A stretch of 64,000 nt of DNA from Bacteroidaceae bacterium (GCA_017379075.1 JAFNXL010000027.1:1-64000), one strand, 5' to 3'; shown: positions 37,804 to 47,768, counted from the stretch's first letter. Notes: generated from the letters alone by a model not told the origin. Translations and numbers: made by a program.

Positions 37804-39195
37804 TTAATTAAAAGCATGAACACGGAATTTCCTAAAAGATTCAATAGATCTTGAGCCAGAAACATTTGAATAATAAGAGACTTGTCCGTAATCTATATTA
37901 TAAAAGACTGCAATTAATCCATCTTTTGTCAGATAAACTTTTTCCGAAATTGTACTCTCATTTTCTAAAAAGATGTATTTCTTTGCCAAATATGATTGAA
38001 CATCGTTAGAATTGAGATTGCTATTTAGTTGTGTTATTACAGCCTTAGCGTTATTGTAGGTATGAACAAAATCAAAAGTATAATAACAACACACTAAATC
38101 CACTTTTCCATCACTTATACCATAAACCAGTTGATTTTTATCTTCTTTAAACGGTTGAGAATCTTTCATCATTGATTTTACTTCTTTTTGAGTTTTTCCA
38201 AGGAATGGACTATAATCAGTAAAAAGGTCATGATTTAAGGCTACATATGTTATTTCCAAATTGGGAATATCCCAAGTTATTCCAACAGACGCATCATCGA
38301 AATTTTCATTATTAATGTATGCCTTATAAGTATCCGTTGTACCTTTTTCATAAACCGTGTATAAACTACTTAAATATTTCGTTATACTTTTTACATCATC
38401 GGATTCCACATTAGAAAGATGCAATCTAATATCAGAGACTTTACCAGTCCATGAATTAAAACCGATTCTTATCTCACCAGAAACGTTTTGATAGACCATT
38501 ACATTCTCATCCTCTACGGCTGGTTGAGCACCAAAGGTTTTATAAATCACTGATTTCTCCGCTCCAATAAATTCATCAAAATTGTATAGCAGCAGTCCTT
38601 TCACAATGATTTCTACAACAGCCGTACCTTCTGAAGTAATCACATCTATATAAGTTCTACCAGAAGAAAGTCCGGTTACCCGACCTGATGCCGCATCAAC
38701 CTTGGCAATATTAGGATTATGTGAAGAATAAGCAATTATATCCGCACCCCTAAGAAGGTTGTCATAATTCGGCAGTATAGTTCCATTATATTCAATCGTT
38801 TCGGAATCCAGCAAGCGAGCATATGTAAAGGTCAGACCAGTATCATTAAATTTCGCAGTAAATTCAAGGTCATTGATTGCAGTTATCTGCATGTCTAAGT
38901 TCATCTGAGTAACCTCGTTTAATTTATATGTGCCGGTGACTTTGTTTCCATCCACAAAATATCTACCATTTACGTTTTCATTTTCAAACTCATAAAGAAT
39001 CTCATTTGAATTTGAGTAATAAAACATACCGGATGATGTGAATTTTATCGTTTCCCATACTCCCTCTTCTGGATGGTCATAGACCCATTGCCCAACTAGT
39101 AAATTAGCATAATCAATAATGGGTTCGGGATCAGGGTCAGGGTCACATGCGCACAAAGCTGTAGCGCAAAGCATAAAAGCAAATAATTTCTTCAT
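37804..39195 (-). CDS. lipoprotein with bacterial Ig-like (BIG2-type) domain
   Basis: A 463-aa exported protein. MKKLFAFMLCATALCACDPDPDPEP is a lipoprotein signal with lipidated Cys at residue 17 and an Asp/Pro-rich linker. Residues ~20-130 form a beta-rich domain. Residues ~145-205 (HNPNIAKVDAASGRVTGLSSGRTYIDVI) match a BIG2-type Ig fold. The remainder is unrecognised. It follows the BACON protein by 33 bp and is likely surface- or outer-membrane-attached. Confidence 0.75.
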   Translation of the reverse strand: MKKLFAFMLCATALCACDPDPDPEPIIDYANLLVGQWVYDHPEEGVWETIKFTSSGMFYYSNSNEILYEFENENVNGRYFVDGNKVTGTYKLNEVTQMNLDMQITAINDLEFTAKFNDTGLTFTYARLLDSETIEYNGTILPNYDNLLRGADIIAYSSHNPNIAKVDAASGRVTGLSSGRTYIDVITSEGTAVVEIIVKGLLLYNFDEFIGAEKSVIYKTFGAQPAVEDENVMVYQNVSGEIRIGFNSWTGKVSDIRLHLSNVESDDVKSITKYLSSLYTVYEKGTTDTYKAYINNENFDDASVGITWDIPNLEITYVALNHDLFTDYSPFLGKTQKEVKSMMKDSQPFKEDKNQLVYGISDGKVDLVCCYYTFDFVHTYNNAKAVITQLNSNLNSNDVQSYLAKKYIFLENESTISEKVYLTKDGLIAVFYNIDYGQVSYYSNVSGSRSIESFRKFRVHAFN

Positions 39196-39228
39196 TGTAT
39201 TTAAGTATTTAAATTAAAAATGTTATTG

Positions 39229-41136
39229 TTAATATCTGAATGTGTAGCCTAATTTTACAGACAAATAATTATTTCTTTGTTTATAACCGGACATTATTGT
39301 ATTAGCAGTTTGGTCAAATACAGTCCATCTGTCACCCTCCCAGAATTTTTTGTTTGCGAGATTAGTTAACATATAATTGTATTCAAGGCCCAAACTAATA
39401 CCAGAATATTCATATGTAACGCCTATACGAGCACCAAATTGAAGGCGTTTATAGGGTGATGCTTCAAATGTATTGTCTTTCTTAATATCTGCATTGTTTC
39501 CTTCTGAATATGTTTCATAGAAGGACACATTCTTACCATATAAATCAAGTTCACCATTACCTGTATAATGCATGGAGTAATTATAACCATCATATCGTTC
39601 ATTTGTTACTTGATGGCCATCAACTTTATATCTATGCATCGTTTCACTATCTGTGTTACCAGACAGTTTCATTTTAGCGGATAAGCCATAATTAATAACA
39701 GGACCTAAGTTAAATTGCATATGGCTTTTCTTATTTATTGGTAATCGATATGATGCCAGTACAGGTATCTCCAAGGTATTAATTGTATATTCCTCTAAAT
39801 ATTTATTTTGAGTATTTCCGACTAATGCGTACTTACTTGTCTGAGGCATTACACGGTTCACGTCTGACTGATATTCATTCTCATAACTATAGTGTAAATA
39901 GTTTATACCAGCAATTAGATAAAAATTCTTATAAAGCCTGATATCAGCGTGAGCACCAATAACAAATCCACTACCAGAAGAATAAGATACTTCTTCTTTA
40001 TTATTACCCAATGCATAATTTACAGGACTCCCTGTAAAGTTACCTCCAGAAGATGCGCTTATCATAGGGAACAGATAACCTGCAGTTATTCCGAATGACA
40101 ATGGTCTTCCTCCTATTCCTAAATCCGGCATCTGTACAATCATCGGCCTGGGTTCTTGTGATACGTTAATCCCCAACGTCTGCAACCCAGTTGTGACATT
40201 TATACTGGCTTCACGCATCTCATTAATAGGAGCATTAGGAGCACAATGTATTTTAATAGAATCATTGCTGATTCTTGTCAACTGGCACCAGTGAGGGAAA
40301 TCGCCGAATTTCCAATCTTCTGCATCTGTATAAACTTTTATATACTCATCTCCACCATTAGGTCCAAACTTCAACTCATTTTTTGAAAACAAAAGTTTCT
40401 CTTCTCCTGCACCTTGGAAAATATTGATGATAATAACTGAATTTGATGGGCTTTCTATTCTTACGTTAGCTTTACGTGCAACATTTTGATTATTTGCCAA
40501 AGCGGTCAATTCAACCTTTCCTGTTTCTTTATTTACGGAAATCCATTCTGGAATATCCTTTATCTCCCAATTTGTATTTGCAAAAATATCTACTGTATTT
40601 GTTTCACCCTCTGAAGGGAACATTATATTTTCAACAGAACTTCTTAATATCTCTGGAGCACCTTCATTCGTTACAACAATTGTTCTAAATTGCATACCAC
40701 TCGTAACTTGAATTTTTGTTGTTCTATCATTAAGTTCTGTATTCTCTTTACTTGAAATAATAATTTGACTTCCTGATTTTCTTATTGTACACCAGTCGCT
40801 GTTTATGGAAACCTTCCATGAACTACCTCCATTAACTGTTACAACAGCATCACCACCTTGATAAGGAATTATGACTTCATTTTTTGATAGGCCGAAAGGT
40901 GCAGTTTTATTAGCCTTGTAGGTAATCTCATTAATAGTATTAATTCTGGCCTCAGCATCAAGTAGATACATTTTATCTCCACATGCTACAACTTTTTGAT
41001 AGTATTTTTTTGCTTCATTATAATTTCCAGATTTAAAATACGAATTTGCTTGCAAATAAAGTTCTCTACATGTTTGGGCTGTCATCTGTGACGAAAATAT
41101 AATCATCAACAAATAAAGTAATTGTTTTTTATTCAT
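39229..41136 (-). CDS. outer-membrane protein: TPR, three BACON domains, beta-barrel
   Basis: A 635-aa protein. The signal peptide ends QMTAQT. Residues ~22-70 are a TPR-type helix pair (YLQANSYFKSGNYNEAKKYYQKV). Residues ~75-330 contain three BACON-like Ig-fold domains, each with a WKVSINSDWCTI-type core. Residues ~345-635 are a beta-barrel of alternating strands ending LSVKLGYTFRY, typical of outer-membrane proteins. The start overlaps the kinase stop by 4 bp. With the LysM hydrolase two genes upstream it suggests an outer-membrane anchor for an envelope-spanning machine (inference). Confidence 0.8.
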   Translation of the reverse strand: MNKKQLLYLLMIIFSSQMTAQTCRELYLQANSYFKSGNYNEAKKYYQKVVACGDKMYLLDAEARINTINEITYKANKTAPFGLSKNEVIIPYQGGDAVVTVNGGSSWKVSINSDWCTIRKSGSQIIISSKENTELNDRTTKIQVTSGMQFRTIVVTNEGAPEILRSSVENIMFPSEGETNTVDIFANTNWEIKDIPEWISVNKETGKVELTALANNQNVARKANVRIESPSNSVIIINIFQGAGEEKLLFSKNELKFGPNGGDEYIKVYTDAEDWKFGDFPHWCQLTRISNDSIKIHCAPNAPINEMREASINVTTGLQTLGINVSQEPRPMIVQMPDLGIGGRPLSFGITAGYLFPMISASSGGNFTGSPVNYALGNNKEEVSYSSGSGFVIGAHADIRLYKNFYLIAGINYLHYSYENEYQSDVNRVMPQTSKYALVGNTQNKYLEEYTINTLEIPVLASYRLPINKKSHMQFNLGPVINYGLSAKMKLSGNTDSETMHRYKVDGHQVTNERYDGYNYSMHYTGNGELDLYGKNVSFYETYSEGNNADIKKDNTFEASPYKRLQFGARIGVTYEYSGISLGLEYNYMLTNLANKKFWEGDRWTVFDQTANTIMSGYKQRNNYLSVKLGYTFRY

Positions 41137-42458
41137 AAATCGTTTATTAGTATTATTATTTCATTTTCTATTGAGTCTTTCTTTTCACATTGAATAGCAT
41201 TCTGTATTGGCAAATCATCAAGTTCTGTCTGTTTTATAAGGGAACATGTCTCATTATGTTCTTTATATAATTCATCAACGCTTGTCAACATCTCTGTCTT
41301 CTTTATGATTGATTGTTTTTTTCTTACATCTTCAGATTCAAGGGCTAACGCTTTTCTATAAAAAGCATTTGCTTGTATAATCTTTGCTCGGGTGCTGTCA
41401 TTTACTTCAAATCCATTGTTGTTTATATCTTTCTTTATTGAAAATATTATAGAATCAGCAGAATAACATAATTCATTAGATGGAGACTCTTTTGTATCAT
41501 TAGTATAAAAAAGTGCTAAACCGGTTATTAATACAGCAAACAAACATATAACTAAATATTTTATTCTGTTTCTCTTTAAGCGCCGCCCAATAACGATATC
41601 AACAATTTGTTGGGCAGTTGGGCGTTTTGACGGTTCTTTTTCCAAACAAGCATAAATAAGCTTCTTTACTTCTTTTGGTACTTTTTGTTTAATCTCTGGT
41701 TTTTTCGCACCTTGTTCCTGTGCTAAACCACCATCATCTCCAAATGGGACGTCTCCAGTAACAAATTCAAATAATGTTGCCCCCAAAGCCCATATATCAC
41801 TTTCCGGCCGTGGTTCAGGATTGTCACAGAATCTCTCTGGAGCCATATAAACAAGTGTTCCATTATTAGCATCTTCATGAAAACAACTTGTATCGTTACT
41901 TTTTTTTGAACTTATGCCAAAATCTGTTATAGAAAAGTTCCCATTTGAATCAATTAAGACATTGGCTGGCTTTATATCTTGATGTATAATTGGAGGATTG
42001 CAAGCATGCAAATAACTTAAACCCGATGCTACATCATGAATATATTTCCATAATAATTCCGTATCTTCTACTTTTCCAATGAGTTTTTCTGAAGAACCAT
42101 TTTCACAATACGGCATCACTAGATATGGAGTATCTTCAAAAACAGAGAAGTGAGAAGGAGGTAAAAGATTGGCATGGTGACAATTGTATACAATTTTAAA
42201 TTCGTCTTTAAATCTTTGTTCACCTTCTATATCTAAAATACTCTGAAGACGGTATATTTTGATTGCAACTTTCATGCCAGTATTTTCATCAGGAGAATAT
42301 TCGTCATCTTCAGAATAATTTCCTAATGTGTCTATCGTTTTGACTGCTAAAGCGAGCCATACGTCTGCAGTGCCTCCCGCATCGCTTAAGCAACGTAACA
42401 ATTTATACTGGCCATCAAATAACGCTGTGCCATCAGCGTATTTTTCAATATCAACCAT
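41133..42458 (-). CDS. transmembrane Ser/Thr protein kinase
   Basis: A 441-aa protein with an N-terminal Hanks-type kinase domain: a glycine loop (LSDAGGTADVWLA), Lys67 in VAIKIYR, catalytic HQDIKPANVL (Asp161) and DFG at 179-181, then an APE-like MAPERF. A transmembrane helix is at ~300-320 (YLVICLFAVLITGLALFY), followed by a ~120-aa periplasmic helical tail. It probably phosphorylates Thr/Ser of cluster proteins; the FHA domain at the end of the RING protein and the PP2C gene support a phospho-switch. It overlaps the BACON gene and sits 3 bp after the LysM hydrolase. Confidence 0.92.
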   Translation of the reverse strand: MVDIEKYADGTALFDGQYKLLRCLSDAGGTADVWLALAVKTIDTLGNYSEDDEYSPDENTGMKVAIKIYRLQSILDIEGEQRFKDEFKIVYNCHHANLLPPSHFSVFEDTPYLVMPYCENGSSEKLIGKVEDTELLWKYIHDVASGLSYLHACNPPIIHQDIKPANVLIDSNGNFSITDFGISSKKSNDTSCFHEDANNGTLVYMAPERFCDNPEPRPESDIWALGATLFEFVTGDVPFGDDGGLAQEQGAKKPEIKQKVPKEVKKLIYACLEKEPSKRPTAQQIVDIVIGRRLKRNRIKYLVICLFAVLITGLALFYTNDTKESPSNELCYSADSIIFSIKKDINNNGFEVNDSTRAKIIQANAFYRKALALESEDVRKKQSIIKKTEMLTSVDELYKEHNETCSLIKQTELDDLPIQNAIQCEKKDSIENEIIILINDL

Positions 42459-42461
42459 TCT

Positions 42462-43442
42462 TTACTTCAGTTTTAATCTTCTTCCCGCTTTTAATTTTGT
42501 AAATAAATCTATGTTATTCATCTTGGCAAGATTGGCCATCTTGATTCCAAATTGTTGGGAAATTCCATATAATGTATCGTCTTCTTTTACACTATAATAA
42601 TCACGCGGACCATAATATTTTTTCTTTTTCTTCTCTAAAAAAACGATATCACCTTCTTTAATGTTTTTTTCTGAGTCTATTTCATTATATTCTAATATTT
42701 TTTCTTTTGAGATATCGTATTTCATAGATATCGATGAGATTGATTCGCCAGGCTTCAATACTGAACATCTAATATCATTTATTTCAACAACATATCTTTT
42801 TATAGAACGCTTGATGGTATTTTCTTCTTCCGTTTGTACATCATCCGCAACTTGGCAATCTGCATCAAATACGGGCTGTTCTTTAGTAATATATTTGGTA
42901 ATGGTTATTGTTTTTCCTGGTTTTAATTTCACTCCGCCATTGATGGAATATAATTTATAAGCATCAATATAACCAATCAAGGCTTTTGCGTAATTCGGAG
43001 CAGTAGCATATCCTGCTTTTTGTAGTCCAAATGCCCATGCACGATAGTCATAAACACTTTTACTAAACAAAGTACGATATCTGTTGCCTTTAAGTACCGA
43101 GGCATGGTCATCAAAAGACTCTTCTGCTGTTGAGTATTTTCTAAATCTACTTTTAACAACTTCATCATCCCACGCATAGTATATTCCACCAGTCCAACTA
43201 TTTCCCGCCTTTATACCAAAATGATTATTGGCATTAATCGACAACAAACTTTTACCAGCTCCAGACTCGAGAATCCCTTGTGCTAAGGTTATGGATGCTG
43301 GGATACCATGTTTTTTTTCATGCTTTAATGCAATTTCCTTATATTTTGAGATGTATGCCTGTATATCAAATGAGGATTGAGCCTTTAATAGAAAGACAAG
43401 CGACACAAACTGTAATATAAATAAAACTCTTTTTCCTACCAT
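42462..43442 (-). CDS. LysM-containing N-acetylglucosaminidase (GH73-like)
   Basis: A 326-aa exported protein (signal ends LLKAQS). Residues ~25-165 match a glucosaminidase: IPASITLAQGILESGAGKS has the catalytic Glu, and NNHFGIKAG and RKYSTAEESFDDHASVL follow the family. Residues ~210-326 contain two LysM-type peptidoglycan-binding units (SVLKPGESISSISMKYDI, YSVKEDDTLYGISQQFGI). A wall hydrolase would be needed to let an envelope-spanning apparatus through peptidoglycan. It overlaps the upstream gene by 7 bp. Confidence 0.9.
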   Translation of the reverse strand: MVGKRVLFILQFVSLVFLLKAQSSFDIQAYISKYKEIALKHEKKHGIPASITLAQGILESGAGKSLLSINANNHFGIKAGNSWTGGIYYAWDDEVVKSRFRKYSTAEESFDDHASVLKGNRYRTLFSKSVYDYRAWAFGLQKAGYATAPNYAKALIGYIDAYKLYSINGGVKLKPGKTITITKYITKEQPVFDADCQVADDVQTEEENTIKRSIKRYVVEINDIRCSVLKPGESISSISMKYDISKEKILEYNEIDSEKNIKEGDIVFLEKKKKKYYGPRDYYSVKEDDTLYGISQQFGIKMANLAKMNNIDLFTKLKAGRRLKLK

Positions 43443-44251
43443 GGTTTAATAATCGTTTGAGGAGATAGTCCATAGCCAATCCCATTTATCGAGATTCCAC
43501 GATTTTGGATTTGCTTCCCATTTTTCATGAACTGACCGACTCCTGCGTCTCCTATTCCTTTATTTTTGATTGATAAATGTTCAAAATTCATTTTTTTATA
43601 TGTTTGTCCTGTATCAAATTGTCTTATAGGTTTTTGGATATTTTTTTCTATATCAGTAATTTCTTTTTGTATTTTATTCGTTAGTTCTTTAATTTTACTA
43701 AAGTTTAAATCTTTTGTGAATACTTTTGCACTTTCTTTTATTTTTTCCCAGTTTTTTAATGCTTTTGCCAGTTCTGGATTTTTCTCTATTAAAATTATAA
43801 CTTTATCTCCAATCTTTGTAAATAATTTACTTCCACCTTTAACACCTAATTTTGCCCCAGGTATACACCCTAATAATTCCAACAAACCACCAACAATATT
43901 TCCAGATGCAAAACAAACTATCGCATTTATTATTGAACAAATAATTCCGATTGGTCCAGGAATAAAGCTCAAAACTTGTGAAGCCATCAACGTCAGACTT
44001 CCAACGCTCTTCTTTAATGCGTTTGCTGCTGGAAGCAAACTACTTATATCTCCCCCTTTAGCCAATTGAGGGATGAGATCAAATTCTAATATTCTGATAA
44101 TATTATTCCATTCTGTCATTATTGTATAATTGATGCCGAATGGATTGGCTCCAGGTGTTTTTACAGTGGACGACAATTCTTCACCGCCCTCTTTCTTTAG
44201 AATTTTAATAACTTCTGATAAATCTATAGGAGGTATTTTCATCTTTAACAA
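43436..44251 (-). CDS. hydrophobic Gly-rich protein, possible effector or membrane component
   Basis: A 271-aa protein. Residues ~70-145 are strongly hydrophobic and Gly/Pro-rich (IPGPIGIICSIINAIVCF ... GGLLELLGCIPGAKLG), similar in style to pre-toxin segments of secreted effectors. Residues ~150-200 form a Lys-rich helical stretch, and the C-terminus (GIGDAGVGQFMKNGKQIQNRG) is Gly/Asn-rich. No family was recognised. It overlaps TssF by 7 bp and the glucosaminidase by 7 bp, so it is firmly part of the run. A T6SS effector or an inner-membrane component are both possible. Confidence 0.55.
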   Translation of the reverse strand: MLKMKIPPIDLSEVIKILKKEGGEELSSTVKTPGANPFGINYTIMTEWNNIIRILEFDLIPQLAKGGDISSLLPAANALKKSVGSLTLMASQVLSFIPGPIGIICSIINAIVCFASGNIVGGLLELLGCIPGAKLGVKGGSKLFTKIGDKVIILIEKNPELAKALKNWEKIKESAKVFTKDLNFSKIKELTNKIQKEITDIEKNIQKPIRQFDTGQTYKKMNFEHLSIKNKGIGDAGVGQFMKNGKQIQNRGISINGIGYGLSPQTIIKPW

Positions 44252-46038
44252 TCATCAAGATTTAAAAGAGTTACTATTACTGGCATAGATATACAAGAAC
44301 GATTAATAATCTTTTGGTATAGTCGATTCTTCAAAGAGGTATTTATAGCCTTCTCAAAATTCTTTTTATCCTTAAATTTGATGGTAATATATAATCCTCG
44401 CTGGAGTCTTGTTTCACCGGCCGCTCCCTCTATCTTTAGTTCTATAAAGATACGTTTAAACTCTTCTTTACCAAATTCTGTAATTATTTCTTTACGCAAA
44501 AATGCTTCAATATCTTTTTTGGTATAAAGACGATCATTTGTTAGAGTGTAGTATCTCAAATTTTCATATCTCTCATCTACATTTGCTTTATCTGCCCCCC
44601 CCATACTTGAAACAAATATTGGAAGTTCTTTCTCTATAGATGGCAATTTCTTGTTTTCCATAGTTTCTCCCAATTTAGGAGTATTTCCCAATTTTCCTAA
44701 TGTTGATGTGAAAGATACTTTGATAGAAGAAGATTGTGGATATTGGTTCATGTTTTTCATTACATAGGCGCCACTATCAAAACTATATTTTGAATTGTGT
44801 GTACCAACACTCTTTCCAATTCTATTTATTAAATCACGTAGTTGCTTTATGGTTTCTCCATCTTTTATCCCATTATATTCAATGAAAGCATAATAATCAT
44901 CGATAAAATGATTATATATAGTTCTTACATCTCTATATAAGTTGCCTTCGTGATAGCATGACGCATCGAAGTCTCTTACAATTATATCTTCTTTAGACAT
45001 ATTGAAACCTTGTTTGTTTGCACTGTTTGAGGTTTCAATTATCTGCAAAAAGAAAGAATTGTCTTGCTTTTGTAGTTTTGCGATAGGAGTAATCTGTGTT
45101 AAAGTAACATTGTTAATATCTATATTTGTGACAGGCAACACATTAATTGTTATTGAGGTATTTTCTGGAATGACATAATCATTTTGAAATTCCAGTCTTA
45201 ACCATATAGTTGATTCATCAAAAGAATTCAGTCCTTCTTCTTCTACCCATTTTTCAAATATTTTAGGATATGCCCGTTGTTTAAATACATCTCTATCTTT
45301 AGTTTCATCAGTTATATATAGAAGAGACTTATTTCCCATGTTTGTCAAGTTATCTTTCCAATTCTCAATAATTGAAAAGAATTGACCCGATGATTGTTGA
45401 GAATCAAATGGTTCAACCATTTCAATATCCTCCATCTTTGTCATATCAGAAAATTCTAATTCATTGTCCTCAGGGCCAACAAAGATGTGTTCTGGTAAGA
45501 CTCCATTAGTTCCTTCAATAATCAGAGAAAGCCCTTTAAGAGTCTCTATTTCTGCTTTAGTATTGATTCCTATCCAAATGCAATTTGGTTTATCCATGAC
45601 AATGTCATAAATTTTATTACCAACGCATAGCTTGTGGGGGTTAAGTATATATAAATTTTGATATGGAATACATAAAGTGTTGAAAATAGGAATATAATTA
45701 ATCTGAATTTTACTATCTCCTATTTTATAAACGAAAGATGCGTTATTTCCAACTATTATTGTTTCTAAATCTTTCTTTAGCTTAAATTTTGCTTCAATAA
45801 CAGATAGCGCTGGCATAGCCTCAATTTCGCGCCTTGGTATAAAATCCTCACAGAATCTTTCAATGATTTTATCCTCAATACCATCAATGTAGTCAATTAT
45901 CTTTTGACTTTCATGTAATAATGAAACGAGCATCATTTTTGCAATTGGATCCATTAATTTAAAATCCAATTTGTCATTAGATATATTTTTAAGATATTCA
46001 ACGGCTGCGTTGATATTCTTTTCTAATTGTATGTCCAT
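44245..46038 (-). CDS. tssF: TssF-like T6SS baseplate protein
   Basis: A 597-aa protein. The N-terminus has the TssF layout: a helical opening, DPIAKMMLVSLLHESQKIIDYIDGIE, then IERFCEDFIPRREIEAMPALSVIEAKFK, where classical TssF has a ...Y-P-H-Y-L-R-P-I-P-A-M-S... block. Length matches TssF of the family. TssF and TssG form the wedge around the T6SS baseplate. It is 3 bp from the gp25-like TssE gene and overlaps the upstream-unrecognised gene by 7 bp. The assignment rests on N-terminal similarity plus company with TssE, TssG and TssK. Confidence 0.75.
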   Translation of the reverse strand: MDIQLEKNINAAVEYLKNISNDKLDFKLMDPIAKMMLVSLLHESQKIIDYIDGIEDKIIERFCEDFIPRREIEAMPALSVIEAKFKLKKDLETIIVGNNASFVYKIGDSKIQINYIPIFNTLCIPYQNLYILNPHKLCVGNKIYDIVMDKPNCIWIGINTKAEIETLKGLSLIIEGTNGVLPEHIFVGPEDNELEFSDMTKMEDIEMVEPFDSQQSSGQFFSIIENWKDNLTNMGNKSLLYITDETKDRDVFKQRAYPKIFEKWVEEEGLNSFDESTIWLRLEFQNDYVIPENTSITINVLPVTNIDINNVTLTQITPIAKLQKQDNSFFLQIIETSNSANKQGFNMSKEDIIVRDFDASCYHEGNLYRDVRTIYNHFIDDYYAFIEYNGIKDGETIKQLRDLINRIGKSVGTHNSKYSFDSGAYVMKNMNQYPQSSSIKVSFTSTLGKLGNTPKLGETMENKKLPSIEKELPIFVSSMGGADKANVDERYENLRYYTLTNDRLYTKKDIEAFLRKEIITEFGKEEFKRIFIELKIEGAAGETRLQRGLYITIKFKDKKNFEKAINTSLKNRLYQKIINRSCISMPVIVTLLNLDDC

Positions 46039-46041
46039 ATA

Positions 46042-46548
46042 TTAAATGGTTATTTTTTTTACTGTTGGTTCCATAAAGAACGTGACTCTTTTCTCATATT
46101 CTTTAACCATTCCTAAACCATCATCAATAACCCCCATAACTCTTACTGAAACTTCATATTTTGAAAATACTTTTTTCGAACTATTTTGTTTGTTTTCATC
46201 AATCGAATTTAATTCGATAAACACATCTATGTGCTTTAGTTGAGGTTCATATGTTTCCAAACTTTTTTTTATACTTTCCTGACATTCTTTTCGTGTTACA
46301 TCATTGTATAAACCATATCCTCCCATACCGGTATAGTTGTTATTGAAATCCCTATAATGAATATTTGAATACTCATGGTTCCAATACTCAAAACCAAAAT
46401 CCGGGTCTGCAGAAAAACTGCCTTTTGGTGTGAAAACAATCAACTCAACTAAATTATCCAGCATTAAAGTCACATCATCTATTTCTCTTTTAAAAGAAAC
46501 GGATAATTCGTTATTAATGAATTGGATAGGAGTATTTACAAAAGTCAT
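46042..46548 (-). CDS. tssE: TssE-like (gp25) baseplate wedge protein
   Basis: A 168-aa protein of the gp25 lysozyme-like family. The TPKGSFSADPDFGFEYWNHEY block and later IKKSLETYEPQLKHIDVFIEL match the gp25/TssE core, in which an E-P-R-L-like motif sits near the C-terminal strand. These proteins connect tail sheath to baseplate in T6SS and phages. It is flanked by TssK (2 bp) and TssF (3 bp). Both are characteristic of T6SS rather than of extracellular contractile injection systems. Confidence 0.82.
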   Translation of the reverse strand: MTFVNTPIQFINNELSVSFKREIDDVTLMLDNLVELIVFTPKGSFSADPDFGFEYWNHEYSNIHYRDFNNNYTGMGGYGLYNDVTRKECQESIKKSLETYEPQLKHIDVFIELNSIDENKQNSSKKVFSKYEVSVRVMGVIDDGLGMVKEYEKRVTFFMEPTVKKITI

Positions 46549-46550
46549 TG

Positions 46551-47765
46551 TTAGATTTCAATCCAATGTTTTACATCTTTTTGAAGCCTTACCTTATATG
46601 TATTTGTTACACTGCTAACACCATTTAAGATGGCCTTAACTTTGACAACCACATATTTGTCGTCCTCCTCTTTATCACGCCCACCAACAAAACCACTAGC
46701 AAAAATGATTGTGTTTCCTGTATTTGAAGAATTTGTGGGTTCACTGCCGTCTATTGTATAGTATATTGTTGCTCCAGGTGTATTGTTCTCTACAGGTATA
46801 CGTACCTTGCTGTTTGTACATTTTTTTAACAAGTTGGCATTTGATATTGTAGGAGCTTCAATTTGTTCTTCTGTATGCGCAAAATCCTTAAATTTTCCAA
46901 TTTTTTCACAAATAGCATTACAAAGTTCCAATCCCTCTGTTATACGATTATTAATTTCTTTGTAATTAAATGGGGCATCAATAAAATTCCTATATGTATC
47001 AGCATCCATTAAATTTAAACCTGTATCTAACGTACAGGCGCAAAAGAAACCACTAATATATTTTTGAATATTACCAAGCAACATCATTGGGGTCATTAAT
47101 TCAATATCTTTGTTTATGACAATTTTTAGTTGCTCAACTATAGGCCAAAATACACTAATAGCTGTTTTACAATCCGAATTAGTACTATCTAATAATTGCT
47201 TGTTTGAAACTTTTAATATGTTTTCAAAAGAGGTAAGATGTTTTTTATATACGGGATGTGAAGAAACATATAAGCATGGTGGTATGAAATTAATCTCATC
47301 CAATCTCCAGCCATATTCATTTATTAAACGAGCAACAGGAAACATGTCTGCCCCCAGCATAGAATTCTCTTGAAGAAGTGCAAAATTATATTCTGGTTCA
47401 CAAAATCCGTTATAAGTTTCTTTCCAAGAATCTTTAGTTTCTACACATAATATATAACAATCATCTTCATTTGATGGAATTGTTAATCTTGTGTCGTAAT
47501 TATTTGTGAATGATGTGTCGTAATTAATATCTATTATACTTCCAGATTTGGTTATAGCAAGACAATTAAGAGCCTCCACATCTATAATATTCTTATTGAC
47601 ACTTAATGAAATATTGAACTCTCTATTTGATGGCAATAAGCCAAATCTACCGTTTGACGCTAATACAAAGGCTTGATTTAATGACTCTAAATGGCATTTG
47701 TCAGAGGATTTTAAAATCTCATCTGTCAATCTCATGCCTTTTTTCCAGCATATTCTTTTTGTCAT
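46551..47765 (-). CDS. tssK: TssK-like baseplate protein with chitobiase-type C-terminal domain
   Basis: A 404-aa protein. The start ICWKKGMRLTDEILKSSDKCHL mirrors TssK's W-x-x-G-M-x-L opening, and FPVARLINEYGWRLDEINFIPPCLYV matches TssK's conserved P-V/L-A-R ... D-x-x-F-I-P-P segment. TssK links the baseplate to the membrane complex. Residues ~305-400 (IPVENNTPGATIYYTIDGSEPTNSS) look like a CHB_HEX_C Ig-type domain usually found in glycosidases, an unusual addition whose role is unknown. It lies 3 bp after TssG. Confidence 0.75.
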   Translation of the reverse strand: MTKRICWKKGMRLTDEILKSSDKCHLESLNQAFVLASNGRFGLLPSNREFNISLSVNKNIIDVEALNCLAITKSGSIIDINYDTSFTNNYDTRLTIPSNEDDCYILCVETKDSWKETYNGFCEPEYNFALLQENSMLGADMFPVARLINEYGWRLDEINFIPPCLYVSSHPVYKKHLTSFENILKVSNKQLLDSTNSDCKTAISVFWPIVEQLKIVINKDIELMTPMMLLGNIQKYISGFFCACTLDTGLNLMDADTYRNFIDAPFNYKEINNRITEGLELCNAICEKIGKFKDFAHTEEQIEAPTISNANLLKKCTNSKVRIPVENNTPGATIYYTIDGSEPTNSSNTGNTIIFASGFVGGRDKEEDDKYVVVKVKAILNGVSSVTNTYKVRLQKDVKHWIEI

Positions 47766-47768
47766 AAC

